Positions 46,857 to 57,938 of a stretch of 64,000 nucleotides of DNA are shown here, one piece after another. The notes below the pieces were generated by a model that saw nothing but the letters and a program-made list of their open reading frames with translations, was not told the DNA's origin and did not search any database. This stretch comes from Corinectria fuckeliana (Eukaryota > Ascomycota > Sordariomycetes > Hypocreales > Nectriaceae), in assembly GCA_019137255.1 (NCBI GenBank), contig WPDH01000175.1, positions 56,151 through 120,150 on the forward strand, in the 5' to 3' direction. Within the stretch, counting starts at the first letter, position 1; each line of letters starts with the position of its first letter. Position numbers and translations under genes: made by a program.

Positions 46857-48658
46857 CTAAGCATCCTGATCACCTTTCGCCTCTGTATCTTCCGGGTCGA
46901 ATTCGTCCCCAAACTCCGTCACGATCCATAAACAAAACTGCTCCCACTCCACCTGCCACTCCTGCATTCTCTTGGCCTTCAATCCCGATCCCAAACTGGC
47001 CTCTTTGATGCCCTTCATCCACTGCGCTTGGTCCTGGTCCTCGAAAACTGCCCATCTGACACTGTTCTCGGCTAGACTGCCCAGGCCAGCCAGGCCCATG
47101 TTTTGCCAGCCCTGAAGCGCTTGCCAAAAATCGTGAGACATGCCGGCCGTGTCTTGGCCCAGCATGGCCGGGTCGTCGTTGCAGAGGCTGCATGGGACTC
47201 CTCTCGCCAGCAAGGCGGGAAGAGGATGGGCCATCACGGAACCGCATAGGCGGAGAACTTCGTTAGAAATGGGACAGGATTCGATGAGAATGCGCTTCTC
47301 CTTGACCATGTCTATTAGGAGAGGGTGCTTGAAGAGACTGAATCCGTGACCGATGCGTCGCGTTCCCAGCAGAACGGCGTCAAAGAGATTAGAATCAGTA
47401 TCAGTTCCATCACCGAGAGTCTCTCCGGCGTGGAAAAAGAAGGGAAGGTTCACGCCCTCTTGCGCACATTGCTTGCGGAACCAAAACAGCTCTGGCAGAA
47501 GATCAGCCAGTGGCCGACCCAGGTCCTCAGGACCGACGAGATCATAACCAGCGATGAGGTGAGGGAAGGACATCTTTGTGGCAATACACTGGTCCATGCT
47601 TTCCACGATTTGGCGAGTAGGCCAGCTGCGAAGTGTCGTCCAGATGGTCGTCAGTCCCCAGAAACCCTTGCCTTCAGGTGACTCCTTAAAGCGAGCAATC
47701 TCTTCTTCGAGGACCTGGAACATGTGAATATAGTCTTCCTCGGGCTCTTCTCGGCGATCGCGGCAATAGTTAAGAGGCCAGGTAAACCTGCACTTCATCA
47801 GAATGGGTTAATGAGAGAAAGACGATTGACCTACCGCAGCTCAGCCCAGTTCACGCCGTCGTCCTTTAGGGATTTCATGAGGTGACGTAGGAAGGCCCGG
47901 TACATGGGTTCGTAGTGGATAATGGTTGCGCACACCATGAAACACTTGGAGAATTTGACCCAGATCGCATCGACACCGTGGTGCTGCTCCTGAACATCGT
48001 CGGTCGAGAGAGTACACCTGCCTTTGAGCCACTTGAGAAACCCAGGTCTCCCGCCGTCTGGGAACTCATCCGCTACTTTGGTAAGCAACAAGAAGCGCTC
48101 TGGCTCGTAAGTTTTATCCCAAATCGAACCCTCCGTCTTCTCCTTCGCTCTGAAGCGAAAGTTCACGATTGCATCCTCCCTTGCTGCTTTCGTAGTGAGT
48201 GGTTGGTCACTCGACATGTGCATCCCGGGTGTTCGCAACAGCTCATCCAGGAGGAAGTCAAAGCTGACCATGGCATCCATGTGAGCATGCAACAAGGAAC
48301 CCTTGGGCATGCGGCGAACAATCTTCCAAAGATTCGTGTTCTCCATCCGCTCTTTGGCAAGCATGAACATCATTCCTGGGAAGATGCTCTCATGCGCCTC
48401 CTGGGCAAGATCCTCCTCAACTTGGGGTGTCCAGACAGTGGCGTTCTCATGATCCCGGATGCGTTCGACGACGGCACAGGCACGGTTAGCGATGGGTGAC
48501 AGAGACGCTTTGAAGGACGTATCAGCTCGAGTTGTCTTCTCCTGGGCAATCAAGTTGGCGCGGCCGGAAAGGTATTTTTGAACAAATGGATCAGAGAGCG
48601 AGGGGATATCTTGGGCGACCTCTTCCCACTCCTCGTTGGACATTGTGTACTCGGCCAT
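46857..48658 (-). CDS. ADGF/CECR1-type adenosine deaminase-like metal hydrolase
   Basis: This protein of 584 residues has exon 1 at 48658-47835 and exon 2 at 47787-46857 with a 47-nt intron (GTAGGT, CATTAACCC, GCAG). It belongs to the adenosine deaminase superfamily, which removes the amino group from adenosine or related purines using one zinc ion. The metal and catalytic motifs are all present: HAHMDA (about 124-129), FHAGET (about 393-398), RIGHGFSL (His about 422), SCPISNEVL (about 445-453) and CNDDPAM (Asp-Asp about 479-480). The long N-terminal region (1-115) before the first metal motif is typical of the growth-factor/CECR1 branch. Unlike secreted animal members, it has no signal peptide, so the enzyme should be intracellular. 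An alternative start lies at codon 6 (MSNEEWEE). Confidence 0.93.
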
Positions 48659-50291
48659 TTTGGTTGGATGCTCGCCCAGGCGATCTTCCTACCGAATGAT
48701 AGGTACCTGTGAGTCCCAAGACGAGAGTATTCCACGATGACGGAGGAGCCAAGTCTGACAAGCTTCAGCGCGTCACTGTAGAGGGGAGTTGCTGGAGGCT
48801 GCTGGAGGTGAATCACTCGAATTTCGTCCCAGGCCGCCAAGAGCAGAAGTACCTGAGAGGGGCTTATCCAGCCCAATAGGGCAGGTCGATGATGTTGAAA
48901 GAGCGGGGACACGAGAAACTGCTTGTCGTGATTGAGGCTCAGCTAGCGTAGATAGGCCTAAAGCTCACTTGAGCCAAAAACGGAGCAGGAAACCGACTTC
49001 ACCGTGCGAACGGAGATGGATCAACGGGAGTAGAGGTCATGACGTAGGTTATCAAACGATCTGTGTTGGGAACGTTACTAGTAGTACAGAGTAGGATTAA
49101 TTTATAAATTCAGACGGAATGTGCGGATGCCATCTTGGCAGAGGGAGGACTCGGAGCTGGGGTGGAGCCGAGCGTGCACGTGACTGTGCACTTGCGGTAC
49201 CTGTCGCACCAACGACTGTCGATCCTCCCGAGTCGGCCGCTGGTTCGCTGACCCGGCCTCATCACAGTTTCCCAGTTTCCCCTCATCACCGACATTCGTC
49301 ACACTTTGACTCGCCGTTGACTAATCCGCGGTCTGAGACATTGTTTCTAGCTGTTGGTTGTTGGTCGTGGATGCGAGAGATGGCCGAATCCCCGCAGGTT
49401 CCCCCCCAAGCCATCTGCTGCTCATGCGGTTGTGACAACCGTTGGGTCTTCTGCAGCGCCTCAACTCCACACGAGCCCACTCTGCAGAGTGCGGAACGGA
49501 TCCTTCTGTGGTCCTCTGTTGGTTCTCTGCATTTTTCTCTGCAGCCGGAATGGCACGAACGCGGAGCTTGCGAGACATCAGGCATCATCACCAACAAACG
49601 CAGCAACGAGCGCACAGCACCAAGCGCACGAAACCCAGCACCTAGCAGGGGCCATTGCCTCGGATATCTGACCGCCTCTAGCGATCCTGTGGCCCCCAAT
49701 CCCGCCCTCGAAGCCCCTGATCACCTTCTAGTGCCAACCAGTGATGCTGCCAATGGATGCATTCCGTCTCTGTGCGTTCTCGTCACCTGCACGACCCGTC
49801 ACAGTGGCCCTCGTCCTCCAAAGCAAAGCGCTTGCAGCCCGGTCTCGCGGCGGTCAATGCCTCCTCCAAACCCATCAACTCGCATCGCTCCTATGCAACC
49901 CAGTGGTTGAGGGAGTTTGTGCCCTGTTGTTCCCATCCACCTTGTGACCTGACGCCCCATCTCAGCCAGCCAACAGCCATCCGCGCCTCAAGGGATGCTA
50001 GCCGGCAAACAACGGGGAGTACCACGGAGCAACGGCATTCGTCAATCAAGTCAGCCCGATGTGATGTACGAACGAGACTTGCACCACAACAGGAGGCTAT
50101 AGCCAGCCTGGTAAGTTGGCAAGTAAGTAGATAGGGATTCATCCGGGGACATACTTAATGCTCCTCCTGTCTCTACTTTCCGTGATCATCGCATCGTCGC
50201 CCACCTTCGCTCCTACCCTCTTTGCACTGTTTTACACAACTTCACTTACATCACCCCAGGTTCCACATCAACTCAGGACTCTCTATTATCC

Positions 50292-50297
50292 TATATA
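50292..50297 (+). promoter_or_regulatory. Possible TATA element of the small secreted protein gene
   Basis: TATATA lies 100 bp upstream of the ATG at 50392, within a C/T-rich leader. Confidence 0.35.
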
Positions 50298-50343
50298 CCA
50301 CCCAAGCGCATATTCATCTCTCCACCTGTCCTAAACTTCTCTC

Positions 50344-50362
50344 TGTGTGTGTGTGTGTGTGT
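50344..50362. repeat. TG microsatellite in the 5' leader
   Basis: About nine TG units, 30 bases before the ATG at 50392; it probably lies inside the transcript leader. Confidence 0.9.
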
Positions 50363-50391
50363 CCACAGTCACCTACACTCTCAACTTCAAA

Positions 50392-50901
50392 ATGTTGCCC
50401 CTCAAGTCAATTGTCCTCTTCTGCTCTTTAGCTGCAGCTGCTGTCCTTCCCCGGGCTACGAAAGACGTGCCGGCCGGCGACTGCTGCTTCACCCTCCAAG
50501 AGGCCTCCTCCGATGCTACCGTACAGCAGAGCGAAGAGACCGGCTTCCTTTACCTCAATGGAGGCCAACCCAATGGCTGGTATTGCATCAACCTGTCCAA
50601 CTCGCAAAACATCCTCCTTGACGACTTCAACAACGCGTGCTTTCTCGCCCCGGACGGCTTGTTTCAGTGCCTTGACCCTACCATCGGTCCCAACTCTTGG
50701 ACCCTTAAGAAGAGCGGCAGCACCACCTTGCTTGCTCACGACGGAAGCACCACATTCACCTCGTGTCCCAGCACGACCACTGGCCGATTACTCTACGGAA
50801 CCAAGTCCGGTGACACCTCCCAATGCAAGAAGATCACCTTGAAAGCCCAGGGTTTCAAAGGCACTTGCAAGAGCTTTTCTGCTCGTTCTTTGGAGGAATA
50901 G
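50392..50901 (+). CDS. Small secreted cysteine-rich protein (169 aa)
   Basis: This intronless gene encodes a 169-residue protein with a clear signal peptide: a short N-terminus (MLPLKS), a hydrophobic core (IVLFCSLAAAAV) and probable cleavage after Ala near residue 17-18, followed by LPRATKDV. The mature part has eight cysteines (CC, WYC, NAC, FQC, TSC, SQC, GTC), an even number as expected for disulfides. It is rich in Ser, Thr, Gly and Asn, with strand-like segments such as GFLYLNGGQPNGWYCINL and SWTLKKSGSTTLL that suggest a beta-sandwich. No known enzyme motif, no GPI signal and no C-terminal membrane segment are present. Its features fit the small secreted cysteine-rich proteins that many ascomycetes release, some of which act at cell surfaces or on hosts; the role here is unknown. 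The start ATG has AAA context after a CT-rich leader. An open stretch follows in the same frame after the stop. Confidence 0.85.
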   Translation: MLPLKSIVLFCSLAAAAVLPRATKDVPAGDCCFTLQEASSDATVQQSEETGFLYLNGGQPNGWYCINLSNSQNILLDDFNNACFLAPDGLFQCLDPTIGPNSWTLKKSGSTTLLAHDGSTTFTSCPSTTTGRLLYGTKSGDTSQCKKITLKAQGFKGTCKSFSARSLEE

Positions 50902-51492
50902 GCACCTCCTGCAGATCCGGCAATCTGCAAGCCCGGGTGGTTTCTGCTCAGGCCCAGCGACGTCGACATTGTGGGCGATTGGCATTGTGACGCACGATCT
51001 CTTCGTCAAGATCGCGTTGTGGTTATATCAGGGAACACCAGCGCCACTTTCCACTTTCGGCTTCCGTCTGAATTTCCTCTTGCTCAAAGGCACTTGGCGG
51101 GTGTCCTCGAAAGCGAACCAATTCAGGCCACCAGGTGTGGTCTTTTCTTCCACCTCCCTTTCTGCAGCGACCTTCCCCACGGTTATCCTTGCTACGAGTG
51201 GACGGGCATGGTACAGCAAACCCTTTCAGATTCAAGAATGATCTGGGAGCTTCTCAGCGTCGCCAAGGAGCGCAGTACTTGGGTCGGTGTTGCCGTGATC
51301 AAAGCCGTTCCGGGCGAACGTGTCTTGATCGGCACATTTGACTGCTCCCTGCACTTGTTGCTACAGTCCACCGGCACAATCTCGTTCCGTGCAAGCGGCC
51401 TTAATAGTTGGAGCCTCAAATTTGAGCAGTCGGGCATCGGAAACAAATGGTACGACGGAGTTGGAGCGTTCATTCACCCCTGCACGCAATGA
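50902..51492 (+). pseudogene. In-frame open stretch after the secreted-protein stop codon (possible broken second domain or unrecognised gene)
   Basis: Immediately after the TAG of the secreted-protein gene the same frame stays open for 196 codons and ends in TGA at 51490-51492. It has seven cysteines, balanced composition and strand-like segments (HFRLPSEFPLAQRHL, TISFRASGLNSWSLKF, VGVAVIKAVPGERVLIG), and reads more like real protein than the opposite-strand frames here. There is no ATG near its start; the first is about 100 codons in. It could be a second domain cut off by a nonsense change, a readthrough extension, or an independent gene with an unseen first exon. The stop context (TAG followed by GCA) is not a known strong readthrough signal. 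No family is recognised. Confidence 0.35.
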
Positions 51493-51868
51493 ATGCACGG
51501 GTAGTTTAGCTGTGAGAGGTTTTCAGGGATTTTTTCTTGTACATATTTCTCCGCCCACAAAGCCATGACCAAATCGTAAAATACGCTTGTCGTCCAATGT
51601 CTCAAGCATCGTGCTATTGGAGCTGCAATATGCCCACTTGGAATGGGTATCACGTACATACTGGCTTCCCTATTCATTCCTCTCATCTTCCTTTCTAGAT
51701 TATAATCTCTATACTGCGCGATATGACCTCCTAAGCGTAAGGTGCCTTACTTTTAGTGTAGTGGTCAATTAACTAATGTAAAGAGCAAATAATGGGGCTG
51801 TGATGAAAGGGCTTACGGCCCGCATAGATATATACAATACGTTACAGCCCGAATAGCATGACTCTATC
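51493..51868. other. Short intergenic gap
   Basis: It holds 3' flanking sequence of the open stretch on the left and of the acyl-CoA dehydrogenase gene on the right, which is transcribed toward it. No gene is seen. Confidence 0.45.
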
Positions 51869-53936
51869 TCAAAGTTTCGGTGTCGGAGCGGTCGGAGCGC
51901 TTCCGTAAACAACGGCAATATCCCGAGCAAGCTCATCGCTGACAGAGGTCCTTGCTCGTTTTCCAATCGCACCTTTACTTTCCAGGAAACGATAGAAAAC
52001 ATCGTGAGCCACGACATCTCCATCACTGCCGGCATCGACGTATAGGAGCACGGAGATCAACAAATCGCCGACTGCCCAGAGGATGTCTCTCGCGTCGGCC
52101 ATCAGCTCTTCCGATGTCTCCCGAGCGACGCGGGATCTCAAAGCCTCCCATTCCTTCGCAGGGTTCCAGTCGCCAGGCTTCGTCGTCTTGCCCTGGAACC
52201 CAGAGGCAGTTTCTATGAAGTCGCCGAGCGCGTCTAGCGCACCACTGCCTCCTTTAGGATGCTTCAGCGCCCGGACAAAGTCTGTGCTTAGCACGTCCGT
52301 CGTACCCTCCCAGATGGGCAGGACGCTGCAGTCGCGGTGCAGGCGGGCAACGTTGAGGTATTCCTGCTCTTCGTTGAGAAGGTAGCCGACGCCTCCTATC
52401 GACTCCATGCACGAGGACAGGAGTGAGACGGAGGGCTTGCACACGTAGGCTTTTGACAGCTGGGTGAGAACCCGTAGGAGCGGCGCGGCGTGTTTCAGCT
52501 GTGGCGTCAGGGCTTTGAGGGCTGGGGAGCTGTCGTTTTCCACGGGGCCGGGGTGCTCGGAGATGCCAAGGACGTAGGACGTGAAGATGGTGAGCAGCAT
52601 CAGGCCTCGGTACTCGGAGGTCATCTTGGCCAGTGTCCTCATATGCAGCGAACTCTCGGTCAGCTTCATCCTACCGCCCCTACCAGCGCCGATCTCCCGG
52701 ACTCGGGCATATGCTCGAGCAATTCCAAGCCCGCGGCCGACGTAGCTTACGGCTGCCACGGTAGAGTGGATTCTGGTCAGGTTCAAGACGGTGCTGACTT
52801 CGTGGATGCCCCGTCCTTCCTGGCCGATGAGCCACCCACGCATGTCCTCGAGGACCAGCTCGGCTGTCGGAAGCGATTGCGTGCCTGATTTGTTCTTCAG
52901 CCGCTGGATGCGCACGCCGTTCAGTATCTCGCCGTCAGGCTTGGGGACGCCGGTAGAAGTAGTGGCGAGGAGATCGAGTTTGCGCATTGGAGCCACGAAG
53001 GTCGACAAGCCGCCCTTTGCGGTGCGAGCGAGGAGCACGGTCATCTTGGAATCAGTCGCCGAGGAGAACCACTTGAAGCCGTCGATGCTCCATGGCCCAA
53101 GAGGGATGCCTTCCTTCTTAGAGGCGAGCCGTGCCTCGGCAGTTGGCTTATACACGGCCGTCGTCTCGGTCAACGAAACGTCGCTTCCACCCGAGCGCTC
53201 AGTCATCCACTGCCCACTGGTCCAGGCGTGGCTCGCGTCTCGCGAGGTGAGATGCTGGAAGGCGTTCTCGAAGACTCTCTGCTCCTCGGCCGAGAGCTTC
53301 GAGGCGAGAGCCGGGGTGTTCAGATGCGTCTGCAGAAGACGGGCAGCGCCGTCCTGCATCGCCGAGGGGCAGGTGACATTCGCACAAGACGCCGTCCAGA
53401 GCTGGAGACGAAGGAACTGGTACGGCCTCGAGAATGGACCATAGGGCGTGTCGTAGCCGGCAGCAACGAACCTGTGCAGATAGATGTTAGGCTGCCATGT
53501 TCACACGCTGCGTCACTCACTCATCGGCACCAACTTACCCATGGGCTAGCCCGAAGTTCTGGAGGCCGCGCCAGCCCTCGCCTGTGACGAGGTCGCCCTT
53601 CCATTGTCCGAAAACATCCCGGCCTGAACCTTTGAGATACGGCTTGTTGTGCTCGGCATCGGTGATCCAGGCAAAGACCTGGTCGGAGAGGACCTCGTTT
53701 CCCAGTTCAGCGACTTCCGCCTCGACTTTCCGGGCCACGTCTCCGGGGAGAAAGACTAGTCGCACGCCTCAAATCAGCAACGGGATCCTTGCGGGAGAGC
53801 AGAGCTCCGCCTCATGTCTCGTGGGGTTTGATCTCTTACGCTTGAAGCATCTCTGAAAGGTTGCATCGTCGTGAACCTGGTTCTCCAGGACGGGAGGTTT
53901 CTGAAAGAAGCCTTTGTCCGCACCCGATGGTTCCAT
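51869..53936 (-). CDS. Acyl-CoA dehydrogenase, AidB/ACAD11-like
   Basis: This FAD enzyme of 638 residues has exons 53936-53840, 53755-53539 and 53471-51869. It should introduce a double bond into an acyl-CoA, but the AidB-like branch includes members with other roles. Exon 1 starts MEPSGADKGFFQKPPVLENQ, the usual N-terminus of this branch. Exon 2 has VTGEGWRGLQNFGLAHG. Exon 3 has GYDTPYGPFSRPYQF, CPSAMQDGAARLL, WMTERSGGSDVS (about 193-204, FAD and substrate contact), FKWFSSATDSKM and the catalytic-site segment SVLPIWEGTTDVL with Glu near 493. For intron 1 (53756-53839, 84 nt) I chose the CTAG acceptor, giving CFKLFLPGD; a GAG acceptor 12 nt upstream also keeps frame, adding four residues. There is no mitochondrial presequence and no clear C-terminal peroxisomal tripeptide (ends PKL). 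Confidence 0.92.
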
Positions 53937-55772
53937 GGCGAGCCATGGCGAGTCTCTAAACGGGGCAAAGGGGCGAGGCTGGATTTCCGTACGAAGGAGC
54001 AATTCCGCGCTGCTTAAGTAGCACAGCAACTTCAATCACGAGTCCGGGGTTGCCGTCCCGCCAGCCATTTAACGTGGGGTAAGCGCACGCCCAGCCGAGG
54101 CATCCAAGACCAAGTCAGGCAAGTTGGGCGGAAGCAATTCCGCTAGAGTAGCCCCGCCCGCAACCCAGGTCTCCGGTCATAGAATATCGTGAGTGACTAG
54201 GGTCGGTCAAGGAGAAGAAAGTAGGAGGTTGGGCTCAACAGAATTTTCTCCAAATAGGGATGGTTTCTTTTTCCCCAATCTAAACAGGCAAAAGCCGTGG
54301 GTCCACTTGATCACACTGTAGGTAGTCAGTTGCCGTACCTTACTTAATACGTATCCGGACTTGATAGACCAACTAACTTACTGTTACAAAACAATGAAAA
54401 GGTCATAACTGATTCTTAGAAGAAGCAAGGCATCATTGAATCAAAAGGCAAAGCTTCAGGAGCCATCGTACGACTAGGGCTATGAAAACTTATTCACTGA
54501 CTCCCGACCTAATCTTTACGATTGAGCATACAAAACAACTGCCATTACTCCCCCGGCCGTGCTCCCATACCAGAGCACATAATCAGAGGCAAATGATACC
54601 GTGCTTCTATTCATGGACTAAAAACAACGGTCACCATACCCAGCCGAAGACAATCCGCCTACATGGCACTCCAGTGGGGATGTTGGTGATGCGCAGACGG
54701 GAGAATGCGTATGCTGGCACAAGCCACTCTCTCAAAGTGGATACGGCTCCAGGATGCGGTAGTCATTAGATGAAGGCTATTATGACGCTCGGGGAAGGCG
54801 AAATTAGGATGATTCCTTGCATACAATCTAGTTGTTGTAGAAGAGATGGATCAAGCCGTCACAAAACTACACACTTTGCTGAATGTGTATTCGTGTGTAA
54901 GTCCGTAGCGTGACTTCGCACAGAGCTAGGAAAGTCAACCCAGAAACCGGAATACAAGACCAGCGATAACATAGACCTGCGACAACATAGAGTACATCAT
55001 CGAGGGAACTTTCAAGCCCGACCGACACCGCAAATACGGCACACAAAAAAACTGTTAGCTTTTCGTTGTTTTGTCCGGAAAAAACTTGGTCTACGCGGGG
55101 TGTGCTTGGCAAAGGCGCGCCACGAATGGCCCGGCTCCCAAGTCGACGCGCGCTGGTAGGTCTTGGACGGTTGAAGCGGCACTTTCGGTGAACTTTGGCC
55201 TTTCGCCTTGGGCACATCTTGAGTGAGTGATAGGATGCCTCTTTTCGCCGTGCGACATGATTCGTGTTCAAATGAGGGCCGCGTTTGCTGGCCGCTGGTC
55301 AAGAGAAGAGCATGCCGCATGACCTCATGTACTCTACCACTCTACCTACCCGTGAGTCCCAGTGGCTTGCTTGCGTGAGTCCCAGTGACTTGGATGAGCC
55401 ACTGTCCAACGCGACGCGAACAGGTCAACGTGTCCATCTCCGGTCCTCCAAGCCATCGGGCTGTGAAAGAGAAAAAACCGGCTTTGCAAACAGTCATTGC
55501 TAGAAGTAGGCGTCACGAGTTTCTCCAGGAATCTGGACTACATGAGACGGACGGGTGTCCTGAGGCGATGAGATAAATAATGGGCGGTTTCCCCGTCCAA
55601 ATTGAAGTTGAAGTATACGCCAGTGTGTCTCGCAACCAAACCAAAGCATCCCGTCCTTTCATCGAAAAGACTTCCGTTTTAGTCGCGCTCCAACAGCCGG
55701 GGTTTCCTTACCAACAGCACTTCTACTCCGAGTAACAAAGCCCTAGCCTACCTATCTACCTACGTATCAATT
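53937..55772. other. Divergent intergenic region between acyl-CoA dehydrogenase and MARVEL genes
   Basis: No gene is supported. The left part is the dehydrogenase promoter. The right end (about 55640-55770) is C/T- and CA-rich leader sequence of the MARVEL gene. Small frames around 54870-55320 lack an ATG or domain. Confidence 0.5.
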
Positions 55773-56342
55773 ATGGCTCTCGATCGCATCGTCAGCATGG
55801 CCCTCCGCGCCGCGGAGCTGGTCTTTGCCGCTATTGTCGCCGGCGTTACCGGCGAATACCTCCACACATCCAACGCCAGCAGCTGGCATATGGGTCGCTT
55901 CATCTACACCGAGGTGGTGGCCGCGCTCTCTATACTCTTCGCCCTGCTGTGGTTGATTCCCTTCTCGGGCACCTTCATCCACTGGCCCATGGACATCTTC
56001 ATCAGCATACTGTGGTGGGTATCCTTTGGTCTTCTAGTCGACGTAAGTGTTTCTCATCTCCTCCCATGCCCGGAACGTCTTTCAGAACTCCTTGGCTAAC
56101 CATGTGGCTGTCAGTTGATTGGCAATGGTTGCGGCGGCGTCTTCAACTGGAGCAATGTCTCACCGCGTGGAGACCAGTGCGGCAAGTTTAAGGCCGACAT
56201 CGCCTTTGCCTTCCTGTCGGCTCTTCTCTGGCTTGTCTCGGCTCTTGTCGGATTCTTCTGGGTGCGCAAGCGCGAGCGCCGTGTCGCCAATGTCGATGGT
56301 GCCTCTCCCGGCCGCCACCGCTGGTACCGCAGCCGTGTCTGA
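55773..56342 (+). CDS. MARVEL-domain four-helix membrane protein
   Basis: This protein of 165 residues has exons 55773-56042 and 56115-56342; the 72-nt intron has GTAAGT, GCTAAC and TCAG. Four hydrophobic segments are visible: about 8-28 (ALRAAELVFAAIVAGVTGEY), 44-64 (YTEVVAALSILFALLWLIPF), 70-90 (HWPMDIFISILWWVSFGLLV) and 118-143 (FLSALLWLVSALVGFFWV). Two cysteines (GCGG and DQCGKF) lie in the loop before helix 4, and the tail is basic (RKRERR). This is the MARVEL pattern found in fungal Nce102/Fhn1-like and related small membrane proteins that organise plasma-membrane domains. Which subgroup it belongs to is not clear. The start has context ATTATGGCT after a CA-rich leader. Confidence 0.9.
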
Positions 56343-57938
56343 ACGGGCTAATAATTGGACTAAACACTGCGGTTGGACACACAGATGATCCACCGTACTG
56401 GTATGGAAAGGAGCTTGTGTGGCTTGTTTTTTTTCTTCCATTTCCTTGGTTTTGGTTACCATCTGTTCTCCATTCTTGGCAACGACTCACGAAAATAACG
56501 TCCGGATGTCTTACAAGGAGGTTGCATTCGCAGTGTAACACCCAATATTTCTTGCATTTTAACTAGTCCAGGTCTAGTTGCCTCAATGATGCCAAAATAC
56601 TATCTATGGTTTGATTCCGGGAAGACACCTTCTTCCTGCTTCCTTCGCAAATCTGATGTTAATGCAACCTCAGTACTCCAAGAGATCGGGAGTGGCGATT
56701 TCGACTTCATATGATTTTCTAAATCTCCATCGCGAGTTGAATCGTGTTCTCACAATATTACCCCGCTAATTAATATGTCTTTCACTTTTATCTTTGGCGT
56801 GATTAAGAGCTACGGGCGGCTAAAGAAACAAGGCAGCAAACGACTCTAATGGAGCTCCGCAAACAGACGAATCAGCCTCAAGCCCTACGCAAATATAGCG
56901 GCAGCGCATGTCATCGAGATTTCAGCCTCCCACTATGTAGGCCCTGTTGACCGTCCACGCGTCATTGTGACACACCCGTGACCAGGGTTTTTGTCCCGAG
57001 CTGCAGAGATTTGGGCGCTCCTGGAGAGGCAGCCGGTAGATATGTAACTTACCAGTGGGTATGTAACTTACTAGTGCGAGTTATAACAGGGTATCGCCGA
57101 TCTCATTCGCCAAAAAGGCCCTTTGTTACAAAACGTGGCGGAAGAAAGCAACTTTTCCCCTCTTTCCACTGCGCCACGACATCGATGATGCAACCTTGCG
57201 GCAGCGTTTGCAAAGAGCTTGCAAAGAGCTTGCAAAAGGCGTGCCAGGGAAAAATGGGGAAGGGGCAGCTCACGCCACCACAGCCACACCTGCCCCAATG
57301 TTTCCCCTCCCCCTCCAACGATGATCGACAAACACCGGCGTCACTAGGCCGCTAGGCTCGATGAGGACGCGTCGACGCCGTTTAACCTCATCCGTTCTCC
57401 ACCTCGACCCATTCCCGACACTCCACATTGCGAGCTTGGCGAGGAAACCGCATCAAGACTCTGCCTGCTCGGCGTGCATCGTAAACGTCACTACCCGTTT
57501 ATTATGACGACGAGATATTTCCGCCCCAACAAGGCCGGGTCTGGAAGCCAATGGCAGCGTGCCTCCCATGGACAGGGTTCGCGGCATTGGACGAGAACCA
57601 AAGAGCTATGCCGTCGTGGATGCCATGACGCGAGATGAAGTCAGTGGTTGGCCAAGAATTTGGGAAGGGAGGTAGGAGGCTGACGGGTTTGTGCCTTCGT
57701 TGGATGTTGCGGGCACCAAGAAAACAAGAAAACGTGGATGTGAAGTTTGAAGCTGTGAAGGAAGGCTGGCCCTTCGTGACACAAAGTCAAGTATATAACA
57801 TCAACGAGTCCCGGAGTTCAAGCTTTTCTTCTTCTCATCAACACAACATCCTCCCAACAATCCCCCCAAGATACCCATCTCCCACCCACACACTAAGATA
57901 CCCACACTTCACTCAAAGCATATCAGATCTCTTCCATC
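56343..57938. other. Intergenic region between MARVEL gene and repeat-protein gene
   Basis: No gene is supported. AGCTTGCAAAG-like repeats occur near 57210-57240. The right end has a TATA box (57792-57798) and a C/CA-rich leader for the repeat-protein gene. Confidence 0.5.
57792..57798 (+). promoter_or_regulatory. TATA box of the repeat-protein gene
   Basis: TATATAA lies 147 bp upstream of the ATG at 57939, before a long CT/CA-rich leader. This suggests strong, regulated transcription. Confidence 0.55.

Larger units (their letters stand above)
48659..50391. other. Divergent intergenic region between the deaminase gene and the secreted-protein gene
   Basis: It contains the promoters of two head-to-head genes. 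A 263-codon open frame at 49119-49910 (+) starts with ATG but is Pro/Ser-rich without a domain and overlaps several other frames. Near the right end are a TATATA element (50292-50297) and a TG microsatellite (50344-50362). Confidence 0.5.

Noticed and set aside
49119..49910. 263-codon open frame on the + strand starting with ATG
   Set aside because: Pro/Ser/Arg-rich, no domain, overlapped by frames on both strands, and positioned where the divergent promoters should be.
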